A DNA stretch of 64,000 bases from Lichenicoccus sp963693035 (GTDB lineage: Bacteria > Pseudomonadota > Alphaproteobacteria > Acetobacterales > Acetobacteraceae): assembly GCA_963693035.2 (NCBI GenBank), contig CAXMMQ010000008.1, positions 372,001 through 436,000 on the forward strand. The letters are read 5' to 3'. Under the pieces are notes generated by a model that saw only the letters and a program-made list of their open reading frames with translations, did not search any database and was not told the DNA's origin. This document shows positions 7,084 to 14,959 of the stretch, piece after piece. The position numbers and the translations under genes were made by a program. Positions within the stretch are counted from its first letter, which is position 1. Every line of letters begins with the position of its first letter.

Positions 7084-9731
7084 GCGACGAGGCACTCCAT
7101 GCTGATGAGCACCCTGCCCTCGCCCGCAAGCACGGCATGTCGCTGCTCCGCGGCCAGGGCGGCAGTCCGGTTCTCAGCGACCAGTGCGAGGAGCCGTTCG
7201 TGCGGCGGCGGCTTGATGACATCGGTGCTGCCACCGGTCGCTGAAGGATCGATCTCGCCGCCGCCTGCCGCCGGATCCGCCAGCGCTGCGAGGCTAAGTG
7301 CCGCCGGTGCAGCAGTGCCGGCGCCCGATGCTGCATCCTGCTGCGACGCAGTGCCGCTGCCGTGCACTGGCGGCAGGAGGCCAGTCCCTGACGCCTGATC
7401 GGTCCCTTGCACCTGGCCGACTGCGCCTGGTGTTGCAGTCCCACCGCCCGTTGCCGTGACGCCGGCTGCAAGCGTGCCAGCACCGGCCAGACGAGCCGTG
7501 CCGCCACCCGCAGCCGGATCGGCCTCCTGCGCCGCGCCTGCTACGCCTGGCTGAGCTGCGCCGAAACCGCTCGCCGCGTCCGCGGCTTGCGCGGTACCGC
7601 CGCCGGTGACAGGAACGGTGCCCGTGCCGGTGACGCCGGGTGCGTCCTGCGCGCTGCCTGAGGCCGACAGCGTGATCGTACTAGTCGCACTCGCCGGATC
7701 GGTGCCGGTGACGGCGCCCGTGGAGGACGGTGGCACCGTTCCGGCACCGGTCGCGGGATCGCTGCTCGAGGCGGCACCTGAGGCGCTCGGCGCCACCGAA
7801 GCATTGCCGGACGCGCTGTCGGGTCCGGAGCCCGCCACGCCCGCCGCCGCCGGCGTGATCGTGCCGCCGCCGGTGAGGTTGTGCGCGGTGTCGACGACGC
7901 CCGTGGCGCTCGGCTGCACGGTTCCGGTGCCGCTCGCCGTCTGCGCCTCGGCGACGGTGCCTGCGCCGCCCGCCTGCACCACGCCCGCGCCCGAGACCGG
8001 GTCGGCTTCCGAGGCAGCGCCGGTCGAGCTCGGGACCACGAGTCCCGCGCCGCTGACCGGATCGGCCGTCGTCGCAGCACCGCTCGCACCCGGCGCGATC
8101 GTGCCGATGCCCGCAGCCGGATCTTGCGCCTGCGCGCTGCCCGCACTCGAGGGTGCGATGAAGGCGGCGCCGCTCGCTGCGTCCTGGCCTGCCACAGCGC
8201 CCGCAGCCGAGGGCAAAACTGAGCCAGCACCCGAGGCGGGGTCCGGACCCTCGGTTGCCGATCCTGCGGCGCTGGGCGCAATCGTCGCGAGGCCGGTCGC
8301 CGGATCGCGCGCGCTGGCCGCGCCCGTTGCCGAGGGCAAGGCCATGCCGCCGCCCGCCGCCGCGTCCGCCGCGCTGGCCGCGGCCTGCGCGCCTGGAACG
8401 GCCGAGCCGGTGCCGCTGGCGGGATCAGTGCCCTGCGCGGCACCCGCGCCCTGTGGCGCAATCGTCGCGAGGCCCGCGCCCGCCTGCGCCTCGGCCGCAC
8501 TGCCCGCCGCTCCGGGTGCGACGCCGCCCGCGCCACTCGCGGGATCAGCCGCACTTGCAACGCCAGATGCCGAGGGAACGACGGTGCCGGTGCCGCTGGC
8601 AGGGTCGGGCGAGGCGACCGCGCCCGTGGCACTCGGCGCGATGGTGCCCGTGCCGCTTGCCGCGTCCGCCTCTGTGGCGGTGCCCGCGGCGGCTGGTGCC
8701 ACGCTGCCTGTGCCGCTTGCGGGATCGACGGCACTCGCGGCGCCAGATGCGGACGGCGCAACTGATCCTGTGCCGCTCGCAGGGTCCGCTGCCGCCGTAG
8801 CACCGGTCGCACTCGGCGCGATGGTGCTGGTGCCGCTCGCCTGGTCCGTCTCGCTTGCCGCACCGGCCGACGATGGCGTCGCTGTCGCGAGCCCGGTTGC
8901 GGGATTGCGCTCCGTCGCTGTGGCGGTGGCCGAAGGCGTGACCGTTGCCAGCCCGCTTGAGCTATCGACCGACTGCGTCGAATAAGTTAGGCGGACCTGA
9001 CCAGGGCCGCCCGAGCCGCTGTTGCCAGTGTCACCCGGCCCCGCGCCAGCGCCGCCGCCGCCAGGAGTGCCGCCATTGCCCGCCCCGGCATATCCTGCAC
9101 CACCGCCAGCGCCGCCTTCGACATTTGAGCCGCCGTTGGCTCCGCTTCCCGAACCGGTTGGACCCGCAGCGCCGCCCACCGCCGTGCTCGGTGCGGGCGA
9201 GCTCGCGCCCGCCGTGTTCTGCACGGATGAACTGCAAGCGGCAGCGGTGTTGCCGTTGCTCTGCGAGGTAGCCGAGGAGCCGCCACCGGTAGACGTTTGG
9301 TAGGTGTAAGGCTGCTGCCCACCCTGGCCGCCGACATAGATCGTTGTTCCGACCGACGCGGAGGTAATGTTGGGCGGCGCCACCGCGTCGTTAGTGAGCT
9401 GGCCGACACCGCCCGCAGCAAGCACAGTCGTCTTGGAGCCGAACCAGGTCGGGCCACTGGAAAGGCCGACGCCGGAGCCTGCCGGAGACGTTCCTATTGA
9501 GAACGCCTCGTTGGCACCCGGCGTGACTGACAAGTTTAAGATTGCCGCGTAGTCGCCGCCGTTGCCGCCAGTGCCATAGCCGGGCGCACCCGCGCCCCAG
9601 CACTCGACCAGCGCCAGGTTCGAAACACCGGGCGGCACTGGCCACGACGTGCCCGAGGTCAGCACCACCACGAAGGTCGGCAGCACGAAGCTCGAGAAGG
9701 CACGCGAGCCGAAAGGAGCGCCGCCGAACAC
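7080..9731 (-). CDS. Large repetitive tail fibre protein (883 aa)
   Basis: The N-terminal 260 residues are a Gly-rich fibre domain (GGNGGDYAAILNLSVTPGAN; later long Gly/Ser/Ala runs). Residues 260-835 consist of about 28.5 copies of a 20-residue unit with the pattern G-T-G-x-x-x-P-S-A-x-G-x-A-x-x-x-D-P-A-S. The last 48 residues are different and helical (HERLLALVAENRTAALAAEQ). A regular 20-residue period suggests an elongated trimeric shaft. The start at 9731 abuts the previous gene. The strand opposite carries a long open shadow frame because of the third-position GC bias. Confidence 0.85.
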   Translation of the reverse strand: MFGGAPFGSRAFSSFVLPTFVVVLTSGTSWPVPPGVSNLALVECWGAGAPGYGTGGNGGDYAAILNLSVTPGANEAFSIGTSPAGSGVGLSSGPTWFGSKTTVLAAGGVGQLTNDAVAPPNITSASVGTTIYVGGQGGQQPYTYQTSTGGGSSATSQSNGNTAAACSSSVQNTAGASSPAPSTAVGGAAGPTGSGSGANGGSNVEGGAGGGAGYAGAGNGGTPGGGGAGAGPGDTGNSGSGGPGQVRLTYSTQSVDSSSGLATVTPSATATATERNPATGLATATPSSAGAASETDQASGTSTIAPSATGATAAADPASGTGSVAPSASGAASAVDPASGTGSVAPAAAGTATEADAASGTGTIAPSATGAVASPDPASGTGTVVPSASGVASAADPASGAGGVAPGAAGSAAEAQAGAGLATIAPQGAGAAQGTDPASGTGSAVPGAQAAASAADAAAGGGMALPSATGAASARDPATGLATIAPSAAGSATEGPDPASGAGSVLPSAAGAVAGQDAASGAAFIAPSSAGSAQAQDPAAGIGTIAPGASGAATTADPVSGAGLVVPSSTGAASEADPVSGAGVVQAGGAGTVAEAQTASGTGTVQPSATGVVDTAHNLTGGGTITPAAAGVAGSGPDSASGNASVAPSASGAASSSDPATGAGTVPPSSTGAVTGTDPASATSTITLSASGSAQDAPGVTGTGTVPVTGGGTAQAADAASGFGAAQPGVAGAAQEADPAAGGGTARLAGAGTLAAGVTATGGGTATPGAVGQVQGTDQASGTGLLPPVHGSGTASQQDAASGAGTAAPAALSLAALADPAAGGGEIDPSATGGSTDVIKPPPHERLLALVAENRTAALAAEQRHAVLAGEGRVLISMECLVA
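7227..8954 (-). repeat. 28.5 tandem imperfect 60-bp units encoding the fibre shaft
   Basis: Twenty-eight units of 20 residues (three of them 21) and a final 13-residue partial unit fill 1728 bp. The most constant positions are Gly1, Pro7, Gly11, and the terminal Asp-Pro-Ala-Ser. Neighbouring units differ at many bases, so these are old, diverged repeats rather than a slippage tract. Confidence 0.9.
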
Positions 9732-9732
9732 C

Positions 9733-10167
9733 CTACGGGGTCAGGATCGCGGTGGAGCGAGCGGCGGTCAGGATGCCCGCGCTCACCAGCGCCGCGTGCG
9801 CGGTGACCGTCGCAGGATCGGTGAGCGTCACCGTCGGCCCAGTGAGCACAGTCCAGATCCAAGCCCAGGTGGCGCCACCTACCGTGGCGCCCAGGATGAT
9901 CTGCTGGCTTGTGGTGCTGTGGGTGAGCACATAGTTCTCCCACGCAAGCAGCTCGGCCGTCGTAAAGCGCCCCATGTAGGTGCTGCTGAGGATTGTCACC
10001 GGATTGGCGACAACCGGGGCTGCCGTGGGCACATTGCCGGCAGCCTGCCATGTCAGGAAGCGCTGCCAGTCGGAGTTGCTCGGGTCGGCCGGGATTGCGG
10101 CGCCGTCAGAGAGACGGAAGATCGTGACCGGCAGCGCGCTTAGTTGATAGGGACCGGACCCGCTCAT
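9733..10167 (-). CDS. Tail fibre-associated protein
   Basis: 144 residues: MSGSGPYQLSALPVTIFRL, then a WQRFLTWQAAGN segment, then strand-rich sequence. The 'DSDWQxYLxWxAxGN'-type segment is common in small proteins encoded beside tail fibres (chaperone or collar-like). It lies 1 bp upstream of the long fibre gene in the same operon. Confidence 0.6.
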   Translation of the reverse strand: MSGSGPYQLSALPVTIFRLSDGAAIPADPSNSDWQRFLTWQAAGNVPTAAPVVANPVTILSSTYMGRFTTAELLAWENYVLTHSTTSQQIILGATVGGATWAWIWTVLTGPTVTLTDPATVTAHAALVSAGILTAARSTAILTP

Positions 10168-10179
10168 CGCCCATCCTAC

Positions 10180-11364
10180 TCAGAGTTCGGCCGTCGCAGT
10201 AAAGGTGTAGGTGTAAGTGGCGAGGCCAGCTGCTGTCGCCTTGGTCGTTACATAGAAGCCGAGTGCGGTGCCTGCCGTGTAGACCCCGCTCGCGAGGTTA
10301 GCCACCGAGGTGGCGGTGAAGACGACCGTGGGTGCTGCACGCATCGGCGTTGGGTAGAAATACTGCTGGTAGTAGACGCCTGCCGCCGTGTCGTAGAAGC
10401 TTTCGCCGCCCGAACCATTGCAATAGAACCGCTGCGCCCACTCTAGTTCCAGCACGATGGGCTTCTTCTCCAATGCCGTGACGTAGGAACCAGCCTCCAG
10501 TTGAACGCCTGCCACGGTCAGAGCCGTAGTTCCAGTGCTGGTCGCCTGGGTCAGTGTGATCGCGACCTGAAGCCCATTGGCGATGTTCGCGGGCAACGTC
10601 GAAAAGGTGACGGATACTCTAGTCGCAGTCGCAGTCAGTGTTACCGGAACCGACTGGACTAGCGTATTTGTTCCAAAGTTGTCCTGCGCGCTCGGGTAGT
10701 AGAGACCCACGGCCGCCGTGAAAGACCCGGCGCTCGTCGTCGCGAGACCGGTGAAGCTGACCGTCACCTGCTGCCCGACAAGGTCCATGACGTCATAGGA
10801 TTCAATACGCTGAAGAAGATTCATGTTCGCGCCGGAAGTCAGGCCGGTCGTGGTCGTCGTGAGCGAGCCGGAGTAATTATACGTCGAGGACGCCGCAGCG
10901 ATCGTCGTAGCCATCGTGCCAGCGCTGCACGACACCAGCCAGCCATCCGATGTGTAGCTCCCAGAGCCCGCGAATCCGGAGGTGCCGCGCTGATTGACCT
11001 GAAACCGCGAATTGCGGATCCGGTTGCGGCCATAGTTGCTGTCCGCACGCGCCTGCAAGTCGGTGCCGAACTGCGCGCTGGGCGTGAGCGAGAGCACGGC
11101 GTTGGCGGTCAGCGTGAGCGCGGTCGTGTTGCCCGCGCTGGTCAGCAGAACGGTGGTACGCGTCCATACCGCCGTTGCCGTCAGCGTGCCGACGCCCACC
11201 TCCCACGAGGTGCCGTCCTCGATCAGGTAGTAGCAGCTGCTTCCCACGACGAAGGCGGCGGGAAAGCCCTGATAGGCGCTGACGGCGGTGCCGACCGCGA
11301 ACGTGCCGGTGCCAGGCGCAGCGCTTGCCGCCACCCGGACCCGGTCGGCGAACAGCAATGCCAT
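10180..11364 (-). CDS. Tail fibre / receptor-binding protein
   Basis: 394 residues. The first 100 residues are a phage tail adhesion domain (VRVAASAAPGTGTFAVGTAV, then TSWEVGVGTLTAT) seen at the start of many fibres. After RNRIRNSRFQVNQRG comes a jelly-roll-like carbohydrate-binding segment of about 200 residues. The end is Thr/Ala-rich strand sequence. The domain order suggests a virion-attached glycan-binding fibre. Confidence 0.75.
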   Translation of the reverse strand: MALLFADRVRVAASAAPGTGTFAVGTAVSAYQGFPAAFVVGSSCYYLIEDGTSWEVGVGTLTATAVWTRTTVLLTSAGNTTALTLTANAVLSLTPSAQFGTDLQARADSNYGRNRIRNSRFQVNQRGTSGFAGSGSYTSDGWLVSCSAGTMATTIAAASSTYNYSGSLTTTTTGLTSGANMNLLQRIESYDVMDLVGQQVTVSFTGLATTSAGSFTAAVGLYYPSAQDNFGTNTLVQSVPVTLTATATRVSVTFSTLPANIANGLQVAITLTQATSTGTTALTVAGVQLEAGSYVTALEKKPIVLELEWAQRFYCNGSGGESFYDTAAGVYYQQYFYPTPMRAAPTVVFTATSVANLASGVYTAGTALGFYVTTKATAAGLATYTYTFTATAEL

Positions 11365-11387
11365 GCGTGCGGATCCCTAGCCCAGGA

Positions 11388-11792
11388 TCACAGGGCCGGG
11401 ATCCTGTTGGCGAATGAGCTGATGCTTACCGGCACGCCCACCTGGATCCCCGTATTGCCGATGGTTATGTCAGCCCCCGAGGTCGCCACTGTGTAGTCGC
11501 AGATGACCGTGGTGCCATTGGATTCGAAAGCGCGGGCGTAACCCACCGTACCGGAGGCGACCGGGTTGGCGCTGGTGCTGGTGAAACTGCCCGCGCCACT
11601 CTCGTAGCCGCCCGAGAGCGAAGGCGTGCCGAACGCCGTCGCCGAGAAGGTGAAGGTGCAGAGCACCGTGCCTGTCGCGGTCGTCTCTGGCGTGGCCGGT
11701 GCGGAGCCGGAATAGAAGACCAGCGTTCCGCCATTGAACAACGCGTTGCCCGCGTTGAGCATGGTGGTTGCAAACAGGGTGCCGATGTTCAT
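11388..11792 (-). CDS. Virion structural protein, fibre region
   Basis: 134 residues from ATG 11792 (MNIGTLFATTMLNAGNALFN). It contains LVFYSGSAPATPETTATG, a signature of a widespread small phage structural family of unknown role usually found next to fibre or baseplate genes. The gene upstream in the operon is the homing endonuclease. The first codon lies 70 bp from the divergent pqqA-like gene. Confidence 0.65.
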   Translation of the reverse strand: MNIGTLFATTMLNAGNALFNGGTLVFYSGSAPATPETTATGTVLCTFTFSATAFGTPSLSGGYESGAGSFTSTSANPVASGTVGYARAFESNGTTVICDYTVATSGADITIGNTGIQVGVPVSISSFANRIPAL

Positions 11793-11809
11793 GTGCAATG
11801 TCCTCGGTG

Positions 11810-11850
11810 GGTTGTGGTAGCGTCACGGCCGGGCGCACGAGCCCACAACC
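11810..11850. promoter_or_regulatory. Inverted repeat between the fibre-region gene and the pqqA-like gene
   Basis: GGTTGTGG (11810-11817) and CCACAACC (11843-11850) are perfectly complementary across a 25-nt loop. They sit in the 70-bp gap between two divergent starts, just before the AGGA of the pqqA-like gene, so the pair could be a leader stem-loop or an operator. Confidence 0.35.
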
Positions 11851-11862
11851 GGGAACAGGAAA

Positions 11863-11958
11863 ATGACGATGCAGTGGAAGAAACCGGCGATCGTCGAGAT
11901 CGCGCTGGGCGCCGAGATCAACAGCTATGCGAGCGCTGGCGTCAGCGAGTCCGAATAG
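11863..11958 (+). CDS. pqqA: PqqA-like precursor peptide of pyrroloquinoline quinone
   Basis: Reads MTMQWKKPAIVEIALGAE then INSYASAGVSESE (31 residues). The ATG at 11869 gives 29 residues starting MQWKKP and has AGGA at a better distance (8 bases), so it is the likelier start. PqqA peptides are 23-30 residues, begin M-x-W-x-x-P, and carry a Glu and a Tyr four residues apart that PqqE cross-links to form PQQ. Here all three are present: W5/K-K-P, G-A-E-I-N-S-Y with the E-x-x-x-Y spacing. GAEINSY is the form I associate with acetic acid bacteria. It is on the strand opposite to every neighbour, and its last 17 bp overlap the 3' end of the endonuclease gene. No other pqq gene is in the window. 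Confidence 0.8.
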   Translation: MTMQWKKPAIVEIALGAEINSYASAGVSESE

Positions 11959-12856
11959 AGCCGAGTTGCTGCTCTAGCGCCAAGCGGGCGGCACAAGCCT
12001 CTTCGAAGGTCTCGTAACGCTTGCTGACGAGTTTCTCGCCCTGCCGATATTGAACGAGGAATTTGTGCTTCTGCCGGTCCCAAGTAACGCCAGGAACGCC
12101 CACGGTCTTAGACCTCTGGCTGGCGTGAAAAGATGTGTCGTCCTTCAACGCGCGTTTAAGTTCCCGAATGTTTGCGCGCGGTCTGCTGCGTTTACCGGAA
12201 AGGAACTCGTTGAATACCTGAGCCATTGGCTGCTTGTATCTGGCAGCTAGCGTAAGCAGCGAGCCATAATTGATACCAGATGCTGAGCAGGCATCTATGA
12301 CTGACATTCTTACGCCTTGATACGTTACCCAGGCAGTCGTCGTCTTATTACGTGCCTGCTCCCAAGCCGTTGCCCAGCGGACGTTGCCAGGCTTGTAATT
12401 GCCGTTGACGTCGATCCGGTCGATTGAGTAGTGCGGCCCTGGCTTTGGGCCGACGTCGGCTAGGAATCTCTCGAAAGAGCCCTGCCACTCGTCACAGACC
12501 TTAATGCCTCGACCACCATAATCCTTCCAGGATCTTTCATTCTGGTTCCGACAGCGGTTAAGCATACCCTGCCAAGCCACATATTCTGATGGTCGTGATC
12601 CGTGTATCGCCGATCCATGTCTCGTCATTGCTCGACGGGTGCTGTCTACTCGGAAACATCCGCAGCTTTGTGTGTGGCCACCCCGGAGGTTGGACGGCGT
12701 GCAGGTTGCGAGTTGACCGCAGTCACACCGTAAGAGGGCTCGGGTTCGGAGGACACCATTGCCCTCAAGCAGGGGCTCACCCTTTCCGATCAAAGTTAAG
12801 CGACCAAATCTCTTTTGGCCGCGGAGAAGCTCCGATAGGGTCTTCTTAGCTGTCAT
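11942..12856 (-). CDS. HNH-type homing endonuclease with C-terminal AP2 domain
   Basis: 304 residues. The N-terminal part has a Cys pair region (LLRCDCGQLATCTPSNL, QSCGCFR) that may bind zinc. Residues 95-175 match the HNH-like family of phage-borne endonucleases: RCRNQNERSWKDYGGRGIKV, then SIDRIDVNGNYKPGNVRWAT. The final 60 residues (GVPGVTWDRQKHKFLVQY and RYETFEEACAARLALE) are an AP2 DNA-binding domain. It interrupts the structural operon and is a paralogue of the gene at 19405. Such genes are selfish elements that spread between related phages. Confidence 0.85.
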   Translation of the reverse strand: MTAKKTLSELLRGQKRFGRLTLIGKGEPLLEGNGVLRTRALLRCDCGQLATCTPSNLRGGHTQSCGCFRVDSTRRAMTRHGSAIHGSRPSEYVAWQGMLNRCRNQNERSWKDYGGRGIKVCDEWQGSFERFLADVGPKPGPHYSIDRIDVNGNYKPGNVRWATAWEQARNKTTTAWVTYQGVRMSVIDACSASGINYGSLLTLAARYKQPMAQVFNEFLSGKRSRPRANIRELKRALKDDTSFHASQRSKTVGVPGVTWDRQKHKFLVQYRQGEKLVSKRYETFEEACAARLALEQQLGSIRTR

Positions 12857-12976
12857 GGCCTCTACCCAGGCTGTTGCAGTCAGGGCTGATGGACGGTTGG
12901 CGCCGTTTATCAGCCCGCCATACTATAGCCTATTCAGCTAAAAATCGCACCAAACCTGACTGTCTGTAATGACATC

Positions 12977-14959
12977 TTATCGTGGCGCTAGTGAAAACTG
13001 GTTAAGTGTTCCCCCGTAGGTGCAGTGGTAGAAATTGCCTCGCCACGGGGTGCCCCTGGCAAACTTGCAGTGGGTAAACTGAATGCCCCAGTCAGCGCTG
13101 CTCCACAGCTTCTTGATCCAGCCAGAGCCGTCCGCGAACCGCCCGAGGTTGTCGGGATCGAAGATCGCGTAGACACCGGGACTGATTACGCGATTGCTGT
13201 CCAGCCTCGGATACAGGACATGAAGCAGCCCGGAGCCGACCGCGTTATTGTTCGACGACACGCTGATAAAGCCGCCCGGCATGCCGCCGTAGAGCTGGCC
13301 CTGCACGACAGGCGCATCCGGTGATGCATATTCCTGCGTGCACCCGAGGTAGGTCGCACGGATGCCGGTCGTGTCAGCGTTCGATAGCCCGAAGCACCGA
13401 AGGTTGCCGTTTTCGCCCATGACGTAGATGCAGGGACCGAGGGCCGGCGACTTGTAGAACACCGCTTGGCTGTGAATGTGGTGGGTGCGGTTCTGGTAGA
13501 CCGTCTGCAGCTGGCCGAGGTCGGTCGGCGCCGGCGAGGCCGGGTTGTAGTACGTGCCCCAGAACGGCGGGCAGAGCAGGTTGGCGTAGACCTTGGCCTG
13601 AATCGTCGAGGGTGCGAAGTCGGCGAGGTTGGCGCCGTTCATGCCATCGCCGTCTGCAACGTAGATCACACCGTCCTTGCCGCCGAAGATGGCGAGGTTG
13701 TAGGTCAGTCCGCTCTGGGACGCCGGGACGTAGAGCACCCCAGCGCTGCCGAGGTCCTCGTCATTGGCCGATAGCATGTTGACCTGCGCCGGCGCGCTGT
13801 TGTGGTTGAACGAGCCGGTGATGCCCATCATCCGCATGGCGTTCGTCGGCATCGGGTCAGCTGCGTCGCGCACCGCCAAGGCCCGCGGGATCTTGTTCAG
13901 GCTGGGCAGTGTCTGATAGGCCGCGCCGTAGCCGCGCCCGGTGTCGGTGTAGGGCGTGAAATGGTCGATCACGGCAATCGAGGCCGCCGTGGTGCCGCTG
14001 GCCTTCGTATAGCGCAACCGCAGCAGGCTCTCGCCCCAGTTGTCGGAGACTCCAGGCGCCGCATTGAAATCGCCGTTCGCCGTGACCACCAGCAGGCAGC
14101 CCTCGGGGTCGATCACCGGAGCCTCGCTACCCATCCACACGCCGGCACCTGATCCGGTGACGCAGGTGGTGAAGGCCGCGGCCACCTCCGGCTTGGCCGT
14201 TGAAACATCGCAAGCCAGAATGAAAGATCGATTCGTGGGGCTCGACTCCAGAAAGCTGCCCGTGCAGACGAACACCGTCGAGCCGTCTGCCGACAGCGCC
14301 AGGCCGGACCGCTGCTTGCGGACGGCTGCCGTGAACTGCTGCAAGGGCAGACCATTCGGCGGTTGATAGGTCGCGGTCGAAAGGTCAAGCGGAGGCAGCA
14401 CGTCGCTGCCGTCGCGCGGCGAGATGGAGTGCAGCCAGAACGTCGCGTCGGTGAAGCTGTCGTCCGCGCTGGTCATCGCGCACAGGTGGATCGTGCCGGT
14501 CGTCGAGTTGATTACGGGTGTGGAAAGAACACCCCACCTCTGGTTGACGAGCCACAAGTCCCACTGGCGGCTGCCGTCAATTGCCTTGCCGACACTCACC
14601 TTCCACAGCTCGGCGCCGGTGTCGGCGTCCCAGCCCTGCACCCAGTCCGCCATCGTGGCCGTCACCAGCACATTGCGGGTGCTGCCATCCGCCATCTTCA
14701 CGCCGGGCACGATGAGCGGCTGCCCCTCGGAGCCCCGCGCGTCGCCATAGAGCGGCAGCGTGCGCTTGAGCACCATGCCGCGCGTCCGGACCGCATCCTG
14801 CGTCAGGATCGTCTCGTGCGGCCAGTGCCCGGAGCGTGATGTGTCGAAGCTGCGGGTGTAGACACCCGGCGGCACGACTGCGGCGGCCGCCGGCGCACGG
14901 CCCGGTGACAGGGCGGCCGCGGCGGTGCCGACCAGCAGGGAGCGGCGGGTGAGGTTCAT
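12977..14959 (-). CDS. Tat-exported quinoprotein-like beta-propeller protein
   Basis: 660 residues from ATG 14959, in an ATGA overlap with the amylase-like gene. The start NLTRRSLLVGTAAAALSPG is a twin-arginine signal, predicting export of a folded protein to the periplasm. A clear propeller blade motif is GWDADTGAELWKVSVG (the AxDxxTGxxxW pattern of PQQ-enzyme blades); other blades are more divergent, e.g. VYVADGDGMNGANLADF and ILACDVSTAKPEV. The Cys-Cys pair and cytochrome CxxCH of alcohol dehydrogenases are not seen, so dehydrogenase activity is not established. It could be a PQQ enzyme, a sugar-binding propeller or a virion protein. Confidence 0.7.
   Translation of the reverse strand: MNLTRRSLLVGTAAAALSPGRAPAAAAVVPPGVYTRSFDTSRSGHWPHETILTQDAVRTRGMVLKRTLPLYGDARGSEGQPLIVPGVKMADGSTRNVLVTATMADWVQGWDADTGAELWKVSVGKAIDGSRQWDLWLVNQRWGVLSTPVINSTTGTIHLCAMTSADDSFTDATFWLHSISPRDGSDVLPPLDLSTATYQPPNGLPLQQFTAAVRKQRSGLALSADGSTVFVCTGSFLESSPTNRSFILACDVSTAKPEVAAAFTTCVTGSGAGVWMGSEAPVIDPEGCLLVVTANGDFNAAPGVSDNWGESLLRLRYTKASGTTAASIAVIDHFTPYTDTGRGYGAAYQTLPSLNKIPRALAVRDAADPMPTNAMRMMGITGSFNHNSAPAQVNMLSANDEDLGSAGVLYVPASQSGLTYNLAIFGGKDGVIYVADGDGMNGANLADFAPSTIQAKVYANLLCPPFWGTYYNPASPAPTDLGQLQTVYQNRTHHIHSQAVFYKSPALGPCIYVMGENGNLRCFGLSNADTTGIRATYLGCTQEYASPDAPVVQGQLYGGMPGGFISVSSNNNAVGSGLLHVLYPRLDSNRVISPGVYAIFDPDNLGRFADGSGWIKKLWSSADWGIQFTHCKFARGTPWRGNFYHCTYGGTLNQFSLAPR

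Noticed and set aside
7227..8954. Tandem repeat as a CRISPR array
   Set aside because: The units are contiguous, in frame and without spacers, and encode a periodic protein.
7606..8985. 459-codon plus-strand open frame
   Set aside because: It is antisense to the repetitive fibre and open only because of repeat periodicity and GC bias; its composition is the mirror of the fibre codons.
12977..14959. Firm call of a PQQ alcohol dehydrogenase
   Set aside because: Only one blade motif is clear, and neither the vicinal Cys pair nor a haem motif is visible, so only the fold class is claimed.
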